Source of the DNA: Pictodentalium vernedei
Taxonomy: Eukaryota > Mollusca > Scaphopoda > Dentaliida > Dentaliidae
Assembly (NCBI GenBank): GCA_031216915.1
Contig: CM062297.1
Span: 540,910,971 to 540,974,970 of the forward strand
Direction: 5' to 3'
DNA: 64,000 nucleotides
How positions within the stretch are numbered: the first letter of the stretch is position 1; each line of letters starts with the position of its first letter. Made by a program: the position numbers and the translations under genes. This document shows positions 40,864 through 53,431 of the stretch, piece after piece. The notes beneath the pieces are model-generated. The model did not search any database and had not been told where the DNA came from. It saw only the letters and a list, made by a program, of their open reading frames with translations.

Positions 40864-43148
40864 CAGGGACCAGCCGTGAGGGCGACTAGGGCGATTAAGT
40901 CGCCATTCTAAGCCCAAAGTCGCCTAGAAAAATAGTCGGGGCGATTACAAATCGCCCTCTAAAAATTGGCCAAAATGAGAAAAGGCTGAACTGAGTGATG
41001 CGAGGTTTACATGAAAACGAGTATTTTCAAAAATCGAATGTGCTCGAGTGTGATAAATGGGCATTTTAATTCGTCAAATAAACGTCCATTTATTTGAAAT
41101 CACACGACAAGCAATTGTCCATTGTCGCTTTTGGCAGATTTTTTTTATTTCTATTTTGTTGCATTCCAGTCGGAGCTTCAAGTGTCGAAACGAAAATAGG
41201 TGACTTACACGACTCAACAAAACAACCCAGTTTGAAAGTAGGTTACGTCGCTTAGGATATCGAAAATGTATACACAACGGATGTATTTTATAACACATTA
41301 TTTTCATTTCGATTTGCTGACGACTGTTAACTGTTGGGCTGTCTATTCCCAGAAAAACACGAATGGAATTGAAACACTTCTTCTTTATGAATTCCCAGAG
41401 TTAATTTTTCGCTGCACCTCCTTTAGGAGTAGTTGAATTTGAAATTTACATTGATTCTGTACATAAAATGAAACAAGTGAAATTAATGTTAGAAAGATTC
41501 AATTAAGATAAGGAACTTTTAAGATAAGGAACTTTTTCTCCTGTGATCCTCCATCAAGGCCAATGATCTTTGTTGATGAAGGTCCATGATGTATCTTCTG
41601 CTCCACTGCTCTATATTCTCTAGCACAGAATAGTTCAGATCAAGAAACACTGAGACAGAGTCAAAGGAACAGTCCAGTATGAGCTGAGTTAGAAAGGTAG
41701 GATTGTTAGTAATTGGAGTGAAGGAAGACACAGGTAGAATGCTTCTCAAGTTCTCCATGGCTGTTTCTCTAGTTCTTTTGATTTCTGGAAAGTCACAGGC
41801 TGTGAGGAAGTGCTGAATGTTCTCTTCTTCATTGTTACATAATTTGCATGTTGGACTCTCATTGTAAAATGCTGCTCTGTTGACCTGGAATGTGTACACA
41901 ACTTCCAGCAGCTTCACTTTCAATGCAGCTCTCCTTATGTCTTGGCAGTTATTCCTTAGTGTAGACCATACATGGTGTGGCTGGCCAATTGTGACAGCCA
42001 TTGGGTTGATAAATTTTAGAGTAGACTTGCTGGAAATTTCTTTTCTTATCTCTGAGTCCCAAAATTCATTGATGTGATGATCGATCATTTTTTTCCATCT
42101 TGCCTTTTGTGGTGGAGACTTCAGAATGTCAAAAGCTGATGGGAGACTGTATTTTGACAGAATCTTCCGAACACCTGAGAACCAACTGCCAGATTTTAAA
42201 TCTTTCATTGCTAGTTGCCTCTGAGCAATGTCCCTCTCCACTGATCCTTCTTTCCTGCAAATGTTTCCAAAAAGTGATAATATTTTCTTGTGAATTTTTG
42301 CTTCTACTGGTGGTAGACCTAGGAGACCACATGCTGCTGCATTGGATGTTCGAGGCGGTAGAGACTGTAACTGCTTCAGTATGTTTCTTTGGAACAGTTC
42401 TAGTTGAGCAATGTCACAGGCCGAAGGTGGAGCAGCATCAATTCCATAGAGTACTCTTGGTAGAATAAATACCTTCCAAATGCTAGCAGAAACCTGAGGA
42501 TTGAGCCCACCAGATCCATGTAGGCCCGAAAAAAAAGCTTTAATGATGTCAAGAAAGGCTTTGTACAGGACACAAGTGTGCATGTGGACGATCTTGAAAA
42601 AGGGTCCTCCTAAACATCGGAATGACAAGAAATGACGCGGAATGACACCGGAATGCCATAAAAATGATGCAGAATGACATTTCTTTTACAAAATACTCGA
42701 CCCCAGAATGTATTTTGTTTATTAACTAACAAAGTACCTCCCAAGCAACCTTCTTACATCTGGTCCTGTTCACACTTTCAGACTTAAGAAATTATTAGCT
42801 TAGTAGACTTTGTTGAAAGGCAACCACAGGAGGGTGATGGGGGATTGGCACGAAGAAGAGGTGAGGGGTCATGAAGGAGAAGGTAGCATTGGGGGATTTT
42901 CAGTTAATAATTACATTGTGATTTTTTAACCTGGCACAGATGCATCATAGACAACTGGACCTGGATTATTTGAACGTTAATGGAGGACCATAAATTGAAA
43001 ATATGAAGGGGCGGCGGGGGTGGTACATGAATATTCTTAATTTTCCCCACTTGCCTATGAAGTCTCCCTACATGACTCTGCAGTCTCCCTATTTTTTCTG
43101 GAGGGAGACTTGAAGTCTCCCTAAAATTCCCACCTAGGCTGGTCCCTG
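40864..43148. mobile_element. hAT-type element with perfect 8-bp target duplication
   Basis: Inverted ends CAGGGACCAGCC at 40864 and GGCTGGTCCCTG ending at 43148 (12 bp perfect). Flanked by identical 8-mers GCCATGAG (40856-40863 and 43149-43156). The left end carries repeated AGTCGCC/GGCGACT words (40880-40960) and the right end AGTCTCCC words (43058-43125), which look like transposase-binding subterminal repeats. Size 2285 bp; no transposase, but a LINE fragment sits inside. An 8-bp duplication and CAG ends are typical of hAT. Confidence 0.88.
41519..42628 (-). pseudogene. 5'-truncated LINE: C-terminal part of a non-LTR reverse transcriptase
   Basis: 369 codons open. From about residue 24 the protein is the thumb/C-terminal part of a non-LTR polymerase: KAFFSGLHGSGGLNPQVSAS, FILPRVLYGID, ACGLLGLPPVEAKIHKKILS, LFGNIC. 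A CX2CX8HX4C motif follows (Cys261, Cys264, His273, Cys278 in CKLCNNEEENIQHFLTAC), common near LINE polymerase C termini. The RT palm and YADD-type motif are upstream and absent, so it is a dead 5' truncation. The first residues are probably flanking sequence. A short tandem AAGATAAGGAACTTTT pair at 41509-41537 marks the 3' tail. Clade not assigned. Confidence 0.85.
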
Positions 43149-43387
43149 GCCATGAGGAAGACTAGATACTACCCTATATAAAGTTATCTATAATCTAGTT
43201 ATTCAATGATGTGTTCCAGTTTCAAAATAACTGCATATTTTCTTCTTAGTAAATGACTATGTATTTTAGAACAGAGATAAAAAAGACATTTGTGGGAAGT
43301 GCAGATATTTATAATTATGTACAGCTATGTGCAGAAGTACTGCTCCTTTTATATAGCCTTAGATGCCAAAATTAATTTTTAACAAGC

Positions 43388-43676
43388 CAAGACCAATACC
43401 GGGTCTGGACCTGCGTCACTGCATGCAATTGATTACAGAGATGAACAGACTTCAAAGTATCGGCAAACAGGAAGTGGCTGCACGGCAGATCTGAAAATTA
43501 GATACACGATACAACTCATCATTATGAAGCAGCAGACCAAATATAAAATCATTCCCTTTCATAGAAGCCAAGAAAACTTCGATGGAAGAAGTGTTTCGGA
43601 CAGACTGACGGACGGACGGAGTCGAGCGGTTACTAGACCTGCTCTGCCGCTGGCGCCGCAGGTAAAAAACCTGAGT
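43388..43676 (+). mobile_element. HINE-A copy 2
   Basis: Same 5' start as the copy at 6264 (AAGACCAATACCGGGTCTGG, then ACCTGCGTC at 43409-43417), a single monomer with AAGTGGCTGCACGGCAGATC, a GACGGACGGACGGAG tract, and a 3' end with GCCGCAGGTAA, one mismatch from the exact inverse of the 5' motif. Confidence 0.65.
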
Positions 43677-44710
43677 AAATATGCAAATGAATTCAGGACC
43701 TCTCATTTCATCTGTGTAAAACAGCAGGTTCTCTCATTCCTAATACACTGTTTCATGGGTAGATTTTAACGTAAAATGTTCTTAGTAGCCTATTGATACA
43801 GGCGTTTTAGACTGAATTTAACAATCCTCACATAATCGCTTGACAATTTGACTTATGCAACAACAAAAAAAAAGAAATGATTTTTAAAAGTAAAATATTA
43901 TTTTATTCACAGAGGGGGGGATACTCAAGGTCTTAGGCCTATCCTTGAGGGAGAGGCTGAGATGAAGAGAAAAGGATCAACTGTTGTACCAGAATAATCA
44001 GGGCTTTAAATTCATTTATTTCAGGCACACCATTTTGCCCTAATTTGGGCATATTAAAATAAGAAATAACAGTCTTATCCTGTTATACTTTACTGCCATG
44101 CCTTTCTTTATGTTTCCTTGGTAATCTTTTGATGGAAGTTATTCTCAAATGTAGAAGATGCACAGATAATGTATGTATATATTTTTCTTGATGTCTTCAC
44201 ACCTTCTCTAATTTAGGCACACCTGTAAACGGTGTGAAATTGGGGTAATCTAAAGGCCTGGAACCATAGAAAGCTGTTCTATGAGAACCATCAAATATAT
44301 ATATAGCTAATTGACGAGGGGGTAGGGTTGGGTCATTTGTTTCTGAGAAGCATAGGCATACAATATGCAGATACAGGAGGGGGAGGGGGGCTGCAGCTCT
44401 CCATTGCCAGAGAATTAAGGAGGGGGCAGGTCAAAGCACAGTGATGGCCAATGTAGAACACGTTACATTGGGAGTACACAAGAGGGTTTGGAAAACTGGA
44501 GGGGGAGAAATACACAAAATGAAACAAATTCTGGCAGCGAGAAATAATATGACATTTCATTATGCATTACATTTTAATGCGAGAAAAGTCAGAACCAGTG
44601 AGAAAGAATTATGCAGTCTGGAAACCATGTATCCTCAGTGCATGTGCATTTTGTTTTCTGTACACCGAGCTCCATGTATCATTTTCCAAACCAACTTTTT
44701 TTTCGAAATT
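43677..44710. other. No feature recognised
   Basis: Short frames only; a G-rich run at about 43912-43920 and GGGGAGGGGGG near 44380. No gene supported. Confidence 0.4.
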
Positions 44711-46131
44711 AAATGAAAGTGTCAATGACACTGTAGCTCAACTTGTTAAGACATGTACATGTATAGCATGTGACACAGCAATGACAAACATCTAGGTAAT
44801 GACCTGATAACAAAGGTACATATAAAGTATTGTAACGGTCTGTACATAAATACTGACCGAAGCCTGTAACAAATGTATAGGTAAAGTACTGTAAAGGTGG
44901 GTGACAGTCAGCTGCTAAGCTAGAAAAGAAATCTTTGAGTTCCAGAGTGGGTCTGACTGAACTCCAAAATATTTGTTCTCATAGCACAGTGATAACAAGA
45001 CACCCAAGAAGTTTTGTGAAGATCGGTTCATAAATACGGCCGAGACATATTGGCATTTGCACTTACAGTGCTGAAAGTAACACTGAATAAATCAAAGTTA
45101 GTCTAATTTGCATAATTTGTGCATGAGAAAAAAAACCTGTATTATATGTGATATATCCCATGGTACTAAACATTTGTCCAAAAATTTATGCAAATCAGAA
45201 CTTTCAGATAGAAGTTCTGTACAAAAAACTGATTACACCCAATTTCGGTACAAAATGGCTGCCAGTGGCCATCTTGAATTTCGAAACGGACCCCAAAACA
45301 CTCGTTCTCATCCCCCCGTGATAACAAAGGTACCTCAGAAGTTTTGTGAAGATCAGTTCATAAATTCGGCCTCTAGCCCGAGCCGAATTGGCGTTTACAT
45401 TTACAGTGCTGAAAGTAACACTGAATAAATCTAAGTTAGTCTAATTTGCATAATTTATGCACGAGAAAAAAAAACGTATTATATGTGATGTATCCCATGG
45501 TACTAAACATTCATACAAAAAATTATTCAAATCAGAGCTTTCATGTGGAAAATCTGCGCAAAACTCTGATTGCCCCTAATTTTGAACAAAATGGCTGCCA
45601 GCGGCCATCTTGAATTTCAGACTGGACCCCAAAACACTTGTTCTCGTCTCACAGTGATAACAAAGGTACCCAAGAAGTTTCGTAAAGATCAGTTCATAAA
45701 TGCGGCCTCTAGCCCGAACCGTATTGGCATTTGCACTGACAGTGCTGAAAGTAAGACTAAATAAATCAAAGTTAGTCTAATTTGCATAATTTAAGCACGA
45801 GAAAAAACCCTGTATGATATGTAATGTATCTCATGGTACTAAACATTCATACAAAAAATTATTCAAATCAGAGCTTTCATATGGAAGTTCTGTACAAAAA
45901 ACAGATTTCTGCATCGTCGGTACAAAATGGCGGCTGGCAGCCATCTTGAATTTTGGACCCCACCCAAAAACACTCGTTCCCTTCCACAGTCATAACAAAG
46001 GTACCCAAGAAGTTTCGTAAAGATCGCTTCATAAATACAGCCTCTAGCCCAAGCCATATCCAATTGTTGACAGATGGACGACGGGCCATGGCAAAAGCTC
46101 AAATTTGGCTACGCCAAAGTTGAGCTAAAAA
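44711..46131 (+). mobile_element. HINE-F with about 334-bp monomers
   Basis: 5' hairpin AGTGTC-AAT-GACACT, then TAGCTCAACTTG (44734-44745). About four monomers follow at a period near 334 bp (GATAACAA at about 44991, 45323, 45656, 45992), with ACAAAATGGCTGCCAG, AGTGCTGAAAGTAACACTGA and CATGGTACTAAACATT. The 3' end has CAGATGGACGACGGG, then a hairpin ending AAGTTGAGCTA (46117-46127), an 11-bp inverse of the 5' motif, and AAAATAAG. Confidence 0.75.
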
Positions 46132-48832
46132 TAAGAAAAACATTTTTGTAATTTGAGACACAATTGAATAGATTTATAATCTGGCAACAAGAGGTGTAGA
46201 AATATTGCACAGTATTCAGGCAGGTGTGAACAAAATGTTTATTTTGTAACTGACAATAGACAACAGAAACGGCTTATCTTGTTAAATGAATATGGCAATC
46301 TAAGGTCATCTGTTAGTTTTAACATATTTTATTGCACCAAAAGTACAAAATGGATTGAAGGACAAGTGCATGCAACTTAAGAATCCCTCCTCTCCGTAGG
46401 TAATACAATTTCGATTAACTAGTGGTGACATACATTTGTGAACAAAAATGTAACTGTCCAAGAGAAGAAAAGGTCAAAAACTTGAAAAGTCAGTAAGTAA
46501 TAACATGAAAAAGCTACCGAATATGAGGGCAGAAGAGAGAGAGAGAGAGAAAAAAAAGTGAAATGGAAGTCGTCAACTGGTGAGGCTGAGGCGGTTGACA
46601 GTAAAGCAATTTTGATCCAAACTTTACGTCACCCGAAAAATGTACTTGCAAATCAGTCTTAAGACAAATATACATTCATTCAGCATAAGTCATTGGTGCT
46701 TGTGCTCATTTGATAGCAGTTAAAATAGCTTGTCTTTTAGTACTGTAGGTCGTCTTTTAGTACTGCCCTGAAGAACCACCGTAGATTTTTTACTATTTGC
46801 TTCCATAAAAAGGGCTAAACAGGTCCTATCACTTCAAATTTTTCCATATAATGATCTACCGAAGTCCGACATTCACATTTGGCATTGGAAGATAATGATC
46901 CATCAGCAGTAAACTTTCAACACCAGGGGTCGACTTTGCTCGCCAATGTTTCCTTTCTGAAGTAGAAATAAATGTTGGGTTGTTGTTTTCGCATGGAGTA
47001 GGGCACAATTAATCATTCAGAAACACTGCAGTTGTAACAGGAATGCATGGTGAATGCAGGAAAGCTGAATGTGCTTCACCTGGTTTATATTTCATTGATA
47101 AATTACACATATTATTCCTATTATAGCATTGCGATTGGCTGCAGTATTGAAGTTTGCCTAATCAAAGTGTATGGTGCAGTCACATGTCAAATGGAATGTG
47201 ACCCGTAATTCCCTATATGCTTTTAGGGCTAACCGATTAGACAGACATGATTTTTGCAAATTTGGTCATAAATTATTTGTCAACTTAAGTCCGGCAATAA
47301 TGCAAATAAATGTCACGTTGATATTTAAAAAATTGGAAATGGAATTTACCTGAGTAAAAGCAGATTATCAAATATATACCAACAATACATTGATCCATTA
47401 CGGATTTGACATATAATAATGCCTATCCAATGAGATAATGTGCAGGGTTAAGAGTTTCATAATATCTAATTTCGTAATAAAATTGAGTATGTTGATTTCT
47501 ATGAATTAAAACTGAACTACAGCCATCTTCTCTCATTCAGTTAATTAAACTTTCTATCTATGGTCGTCTTTTGGTATGAGACGACAAACATATAATTTTA
47601 ATCATTTGCTGCAATTAAATGGGATAAACTGGTCCAGTATATATTTACTTAACATACCAATCAGTTATGGTCATCTTTTAATATCGCACGGAAAGACAAC
47701 TGTAAAATTTTTATTTTCTTCTACAAAATGTGGTAAACTAAACTTATCGCAATAATCTTTTTCCGTAGTTGTATTTAAGACCTGTATGTACCACCCTGCA
47801 CTTTTATTTTCCAATCTCTACAGTTACTTTTTCTACAGTCATCTATGCTCGTTTAGTTAGCTCATAATTAACACCACAATTGATGGTCATCTTCTCTCAG
47901 TTAAAATGTAATTAAGCTTCTCCTATCAACACTCGTCTTTTAGTATAGACTGTAGAATTTTTATTATTCTCTGCTCTAAAATGTGATATCCTGGTCCTAT
48001 CGCTCTATTTTTTGTTTTTCAATAGATGTATATAACACCTCTATATACACCCCCACCTCCCACTGCACTTTTATTTTCTAATTCTAACCATTACTTTTTC
48101 GATGGTCATCTACACTCGTCTCTTAGTACAACTCCCTGCAAAATGATATGAACCAGGCTCCAACATAAAACAATAAACCCTTACTTGTTCCTTTGACTCC
48201 ACTCCAAGAGAATGTTGGCTTAATCAGATCATGGCTTTTTCGGACCTTGGCTCATTTCGACCTCTGGCTCATTCAGACCTTGGCTTTTTCTCAGACATCC
48301 AGATTTTTCGCCCCCTCAGTTAGATATTGATAATCATGACAAGAGTTTGGAAAATTTAAATTATTTTTATTACATTTCACCTCAAAAAATTATACGTAGA
48401 AAAAGTCACTTTTTTTACAATATTTACATAAGAAAAAATAACAAGAATGAATATATAAAATAAAGTAGGGCCGCCATGGATTGGCCACTTTAATAATACA
48501 TTCCAAACACTAATTACTAATTATAATTAGGAATAATCATCAAAAAATTTAATTAATGAAGCACCATGTGCGATGGTAATGTAGGCCATTAAGTAAATTA
48601 ACAAGAATGATAAAGAATGATAAATATAATATTAACCTAATGTAGAGATCGCATAGACCAACACATTATTTACAATAGTAAATACCTGGCACATATACAG
48701 TATTTACACTGGCGGTGATGAGGCGATTAATAGGTATAGAATCAGCCATCAGCCAATAACCACCCATCAGGTTGACAATTGGTAGTCGGGGGTGTGGGAT
48801 CGATCCTCGTCGATGGTCATATGTAAAAACAA
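46132..48832. other. No gene; degenerate repeat of about 200 bp
   Basis: 46720-48150 carries loosely repeated phrases (GGTCGTCTTTTAGTA, AAATTTTTATT, GGGATAAACTGGTCC, ACCACCCTGCACTTTTATTT) at intervals of roughly 200 bp or multiples. This suggests an old satellite. A (GA)n stretch lies at 46533-46551. The rest is unassigned. Confidence 0.35.
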
Positions 48833-50602
48833 GAGGCCCCAGGGGGCTTGAGGGCGCTCACCTGACATGGTAGCCTAAATATCAACTCAGAGAATTGATT
48901 TCAACAAGTTGCATCTGCTCCTCCGAAGAAAAACTTATACCAAATATCCAAAGATTCTGACCAGTGGATCTGTAAAAAAAAAAGATTTTTAAAGAATATT
49001 CCTCATATTTAACTACGTTATAATTCGGGCTCCCACAGGGAGCCCAAATATGGATCCAGGGACTTGGCTTTAATAAACTTGAATTCCCCCCCCCCCCCCC
49101 CCACCCCCACCCCCACCCCCTAAGGATGCTACACACCACATATCAAAACATTCCGACTGCTGGATCTGAAGAAGAAGATTTTTTAAGAAAATTCCTCATT
49201 TCGAACTAAGTTACAATTCAGGCTCCTACAGTGAGCCCAAACATGGACCTATGGACATGGCTTGAACAAACTTGAATTTCACCCCTCTAGGGTTGCTGCA
49301 TGCGAAATATCAAAACATTCCAACTGCTGGATCTGAGGAAGAACATTTTTAAAGAAAATTCGTCATTTTGAACTAAGTTATCATTCGGGCTCCCACAGTG
49401 AGCCCAAATATGGACCTAGGGACATGGCTTGAACAAACTTGAATCTCACCCTCCTAAGGATGCTACATACCAAAAATCAAAACATTCCGACTGCTGGATC
49501 TGAAGAAGATTTTTAAAGAAAATTCCTCATTTTGAACTAAGTTATAATTCGGGCTACCACAGTGAGCCCAAATATGAACCCAGAGACTTGGCTTGAACAA
49601 ACTTGAATCTCATCCCCTAAGCATGGTGCATACCCAATATCAAAACATTCTGCCTGCTGGATCTTGAAAAGAAGATTTTCTAAGAAATTTGCCTGAAATG
49701 CACTAAGTTCAAATTTGGGCTACAACAAACTTGAATCAGATCCACTCCACAATGTTGCATACCAAATATCAAAAGATTCTGCCTGCTGGACCTGGAGAAG
49801 ATTTTTTAAGAAATTTGCCTGAAATGCACTAAGTTCGAATTTCGGGCTTCTATAGTGAGCCCAAATATGAATCCAGGGGGCCGATTTGAACAAACTTGAA
49901 TCAGATCCACCCCACAATGTAGCATACCAATGAATCTGGAAAAGATTTTTTAATGGTTTTCCCATTGCCTACAGTGTTAAAAAGTGCTGACTCAGCCCCT
50001 TTTCAAAGTCCTGAAACTGTACGCTATGATAAAACCGATGGCAATATTTTTTTTTACCAATCCTTTCTGTTATTTTTTTTTTATTTTTAGCTCCTGCGGT
50101 TCTCACAGGGCTCCAGGAAAATTTTTTTTGGCATAAATCAAGTACTTATAACCCAATAATACCTCATATTAAATTTGGTTCAAATCGGCCTCTGGGTTCA
50201 GAAAATAGAAATTTTGCGCGGGGCAAAAATTCTTGCCCCTCCCATAACGAAGGCAAATAATGCCCGACAAACTTCTCTTGAACAAACTTGATTCTAAACC
50301 TCAAAAGGACTCTGTATACCACATATCAAGTCTCTGCTACTGGTGGTTCATTAGAAGATTTTCAAAAAATTTGGCCATTTTTTCCCCACCCCTCTGCTCA
50401 ATATGAGCCGAAACCTAATTTGCATAAAAATCAAAATGCTCCTATATAACCACTACTTACATGAAATTTAATTAAAATGTGGCCAGTGGTTTAGGAGAAA
50501 GAGGCTCAAACACCACCTTCACGCAGGACGACAGACGGACGGACGGACGGACGAAGAGTGATCAGAAAAGCTCACCCTGACTTTCAGTCTGGTGAGCTAA
50601 AA
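48833..50602 (+). mobile_element. HINE-G with about 165-bp monomers
   Basis: 5' end AAGAGGCCCCAGGGGGCTTG (foldback of GGCCCC with GGGGCTT), then GCTCACCTGAC (48856-48866). Monomers contain GACTGCTGGATCTGAAGAAG, GAGCCCAAATATGGACC and GGCTTGAACAAACTTGAAT. A C run is at about 49087-49102. A CAGACGGACGGACGGACGG tract (50533-50552) precedes the 3' hairpin CTCACCCTGACT-TTC-AGTCTGGTGAG, whose right arm GTCTGGTGAGC (50587-50597) inverts the 5' motif at 10 of 11 bases. Confidence 0.75.
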
Positions 50603-50794
50603 ATAATTGTTGAGATTTCCTCAATTCATCATCCAGATCTAAGGCAATTTTATAGAAATGAGCGATTCGTAGTTCCAATTGATCTCATATTTTGCCGAGC
50701 CAAGCTCCTGCGACGATTCAAAATTCGAAAGTCAATATTCGATTTGAAATCGGAAATTCAAATATTTTCGAATATACTTTACTTGTAACGATAA

Positions 50795-50854
50795 GAGTTT
50801 GTAGCGATGTAGCTACAAATGTCCAACAATTGTAGCTACATCGCCACAAACGCT
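50795..50854. repeat. Short foldback element
   Basis: Arms GTTTGTAGCGATGTAGCTAC and (inverted) GTTTGTGGCGATGTAGCTAC around a spacer of about 11 bases. One mismatch in more than 20 bp. Could be a minimal MITE or an inverted microsatellite; no target duplication identified. Confidence 0.6.
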
Positions 50855-51263
50855 GTCACTACTACAACTGTTCATTTCAACTCATTGTGCATTATGACCA
50901 GTGACCATTTATGAAAATTTTAAGTTTCAAACTTTGAAAAGTTATTCAGCTGTGTGCCACAAAATGATCACATTATTTTATATTGAGTATTGTTCTGTTC
51001 GATCACAGTTACTGGATACATCGTCAAAAGCTATGGTTTTCTAAACCAATACCTCTGATTATTATATAATTATAAGTAGAGCAGGCTTTAATTCACAAGC
51101 GGATCGACTCCATTCGTGTTGAATTATCATTTCGTTTTAGAAATTCTACGTTTTATTTAAAACAAATGGCTTCACCACCGGAATGGAGGTGATCCGATTT
51201 CAAGTTTTTTTTCGAAAAAATGTGATAAAAGTGAAGTATCAGCCCTATCAGCCAGGTTTGTTT
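50855..51263. other. No feature recognised
   Basis: A+T-rich, no coding signal. Confidence 0.4.
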
Positions 51264-53431
51264 AATGAAAGTGTCCATGACACTGTAGCTTAACTTGTGT
51301 GTTGTGTTTGATGAAAAGGATAATGTTCAATGTTTCTAAAAGGAGTATGAAATAAGTCAAGAATTGAGATAATTGGGAATATGTTCAATTCTGTTCCCTG
51401 TATGCTATGTTTTTGATAAAAATAATATGAGGCGTACACTGTACTAAAGAGCTGAGGGGTGGGTTAATATGACCTCACAGTTAATGTATGTGGCCTTCAC
51501 AGTTAACGTATATCAACAAAAGTTACAAGTTACAGTGAAATTATTCCAAAACGAGTCATCCTGTCAAGTTACATTAAAATCCCTTCATAAATATGGCCTG
51601 TAGACTGTGCTAAAGGTTTTCGGGCTTTGGGCCCCTGTAGCCATCAGTTTCCCAATTGCGTCCAAAGGGGACGTTCTCATCTAGACATTATATGAAGTCA
51701 ACTTACCAAGTTACAATGAAATCCCTTCATAAATATGACTTGTAGACTGTGCTAAAGGTTTTTGGGCTTTGGGCTCTGGCAGCCATCATGGTTGAATGAT
51801 CGCAACCAAAAGGGGACATTCTCATCTGGGCATCATCTGGAGTGATCCTACGAAGTTACAAAGAAATCCCTTCATAAATATGATCTGTAGACTGTGCTCA
51901 AGGTTTTCGGGCTTCGGGCACCTGTAGCCATCACAGTTGACCAATCACGACCAAAAGGGGATGTCATCATCTAGGCATTATATGGAGTCAATCTAACAGG
52001 TTACAATGAAATCCTTCCATAAATAATATGACCTTTTGCCTATGCTAAAGGTTTTTGGGCTCGGGCACCCATCAAGGCTGAATGATCACGATCAAAATGG
52101 GACGTTCTCATCTAGACATTTTTTGGAGTCATCCTACCACGTTACAATGAAATCCCTTCATAAATATGACCTGCAGACTGTGCTAAAGGTTTTTTGGGTT
52201 TCGGGCACCTTTAGCCGTCACAGTTGCCCAATCATGTCCAAAAGGGGATGTTCTCATCTAGACATTATATGAAGTCAACCTACCAAGTTACAATGAAATC
52301 CCTTCATAAATATGACCTGTAGACTGTGCTAAAGGTTTTCGGGCTTCGGGCTCGGGCAGCCATCATGGTTGAATGATCGCAAACAAAGGGGACATTCTCA
52401 TCTGGGCATCATCTGGAGTGATCCTAGAAAGTTACAATGAAATCCCTTCATAAATATGTCCTGTAGACTGTGCTCAAGGTTTTCGGGCTTCTGGCATTTG
52501 TAGCCATCACAGCTAACCGATCACGACCGAAAGGGGATGTCATCATCTGGGCATTATATGGAGTCAACCTAACAGGTTACAATGAAATCCTTCCATAAAT
52601 ATGACCTTTTGCCTATGCTAAAGGTTTTTGGGCTCAGTCACCCATCAAGGCTGAATGATCGCGATCAAAATGAGACGTTCTCATCTATACATTATTTGGA
52701 GTCATCCTACCAAGTTACAATGAAATCCCTTCATAAATATGACCTGCAGACTGTGCTAAAGGTTTTCGGGCTTCGGGGCCCTGTAGCCATCACAGTTGCC
52801 CAATCACGTCCAAAAGGGGACTTTCTCATCTAGACATTATATGAAGTCAACCCACCAAGTTACAATGAAATTCTTCAATAAATATGACCTGTAGACTGTG
52901 CTAAAGGTTTTTGGGTTTTGGGCTCAGGCAGTCATCACGGTTGGCAGATCATGCCCAAATGGGGAAATTCTCATCTAGACATCATAAGAAGTCATCCTAC
53001 CAAGTTACAATGAAATCCCTCCACATTAAACATGACCTGCAGACTGTGCTAAAAGTTTTTGGGTTTTGAGCTTGGGCAGCCATCACGGTTGATAGATCAT
53101 GCCCAAAGGGGGACGTTCTCATCTAGGCATTATACAGAGGCATCCTACCAAGTTACAGTGAAATCCCTTCATAAATACGACCTGTAGACTGTGCCAATGG
53201 TTTTCATGTTTTGGGCTCGGGCAACCATACCGGTTGCCCGATCGTGACCAAAAGGGCACATTCTCATCTAGACATGACCCCAAACCTGCATATGAAATTT
53301 TGTGACGATCAGACAAGAACTGCGGGGTGTAGTCCGTGCTAAAGGAAAATGTGAACAGACTCACAGACTAACAGACTTCCGCACGCGTGATGACAATAGC
53401 TTATCTCGACTACGTCAAGTTAAGCTAAAAA
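51264..53431 (+). mobile_element. HINE-D with about 147-bp monomers
   Basis: 5' end is the same as HINE-F (AATGAAAGTGTCCATGACAC) but followed by TAGCTTAACTTG (51286-51297). About 12 monomers follow from 51540, with TTACAATGAAATCCCTTCAT, AAATATGACCTGTAGACTG and CTAAAGGTTTTCGGGCTTCG. The 3' end has a CAGACTCACAGACTAACAG tract rather than ACGG, then a hairpin ending CAAGTTAAGCTA (53416-53427), a perfect 12-bp inverse of the 5' motif. Confidence 0.8.
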
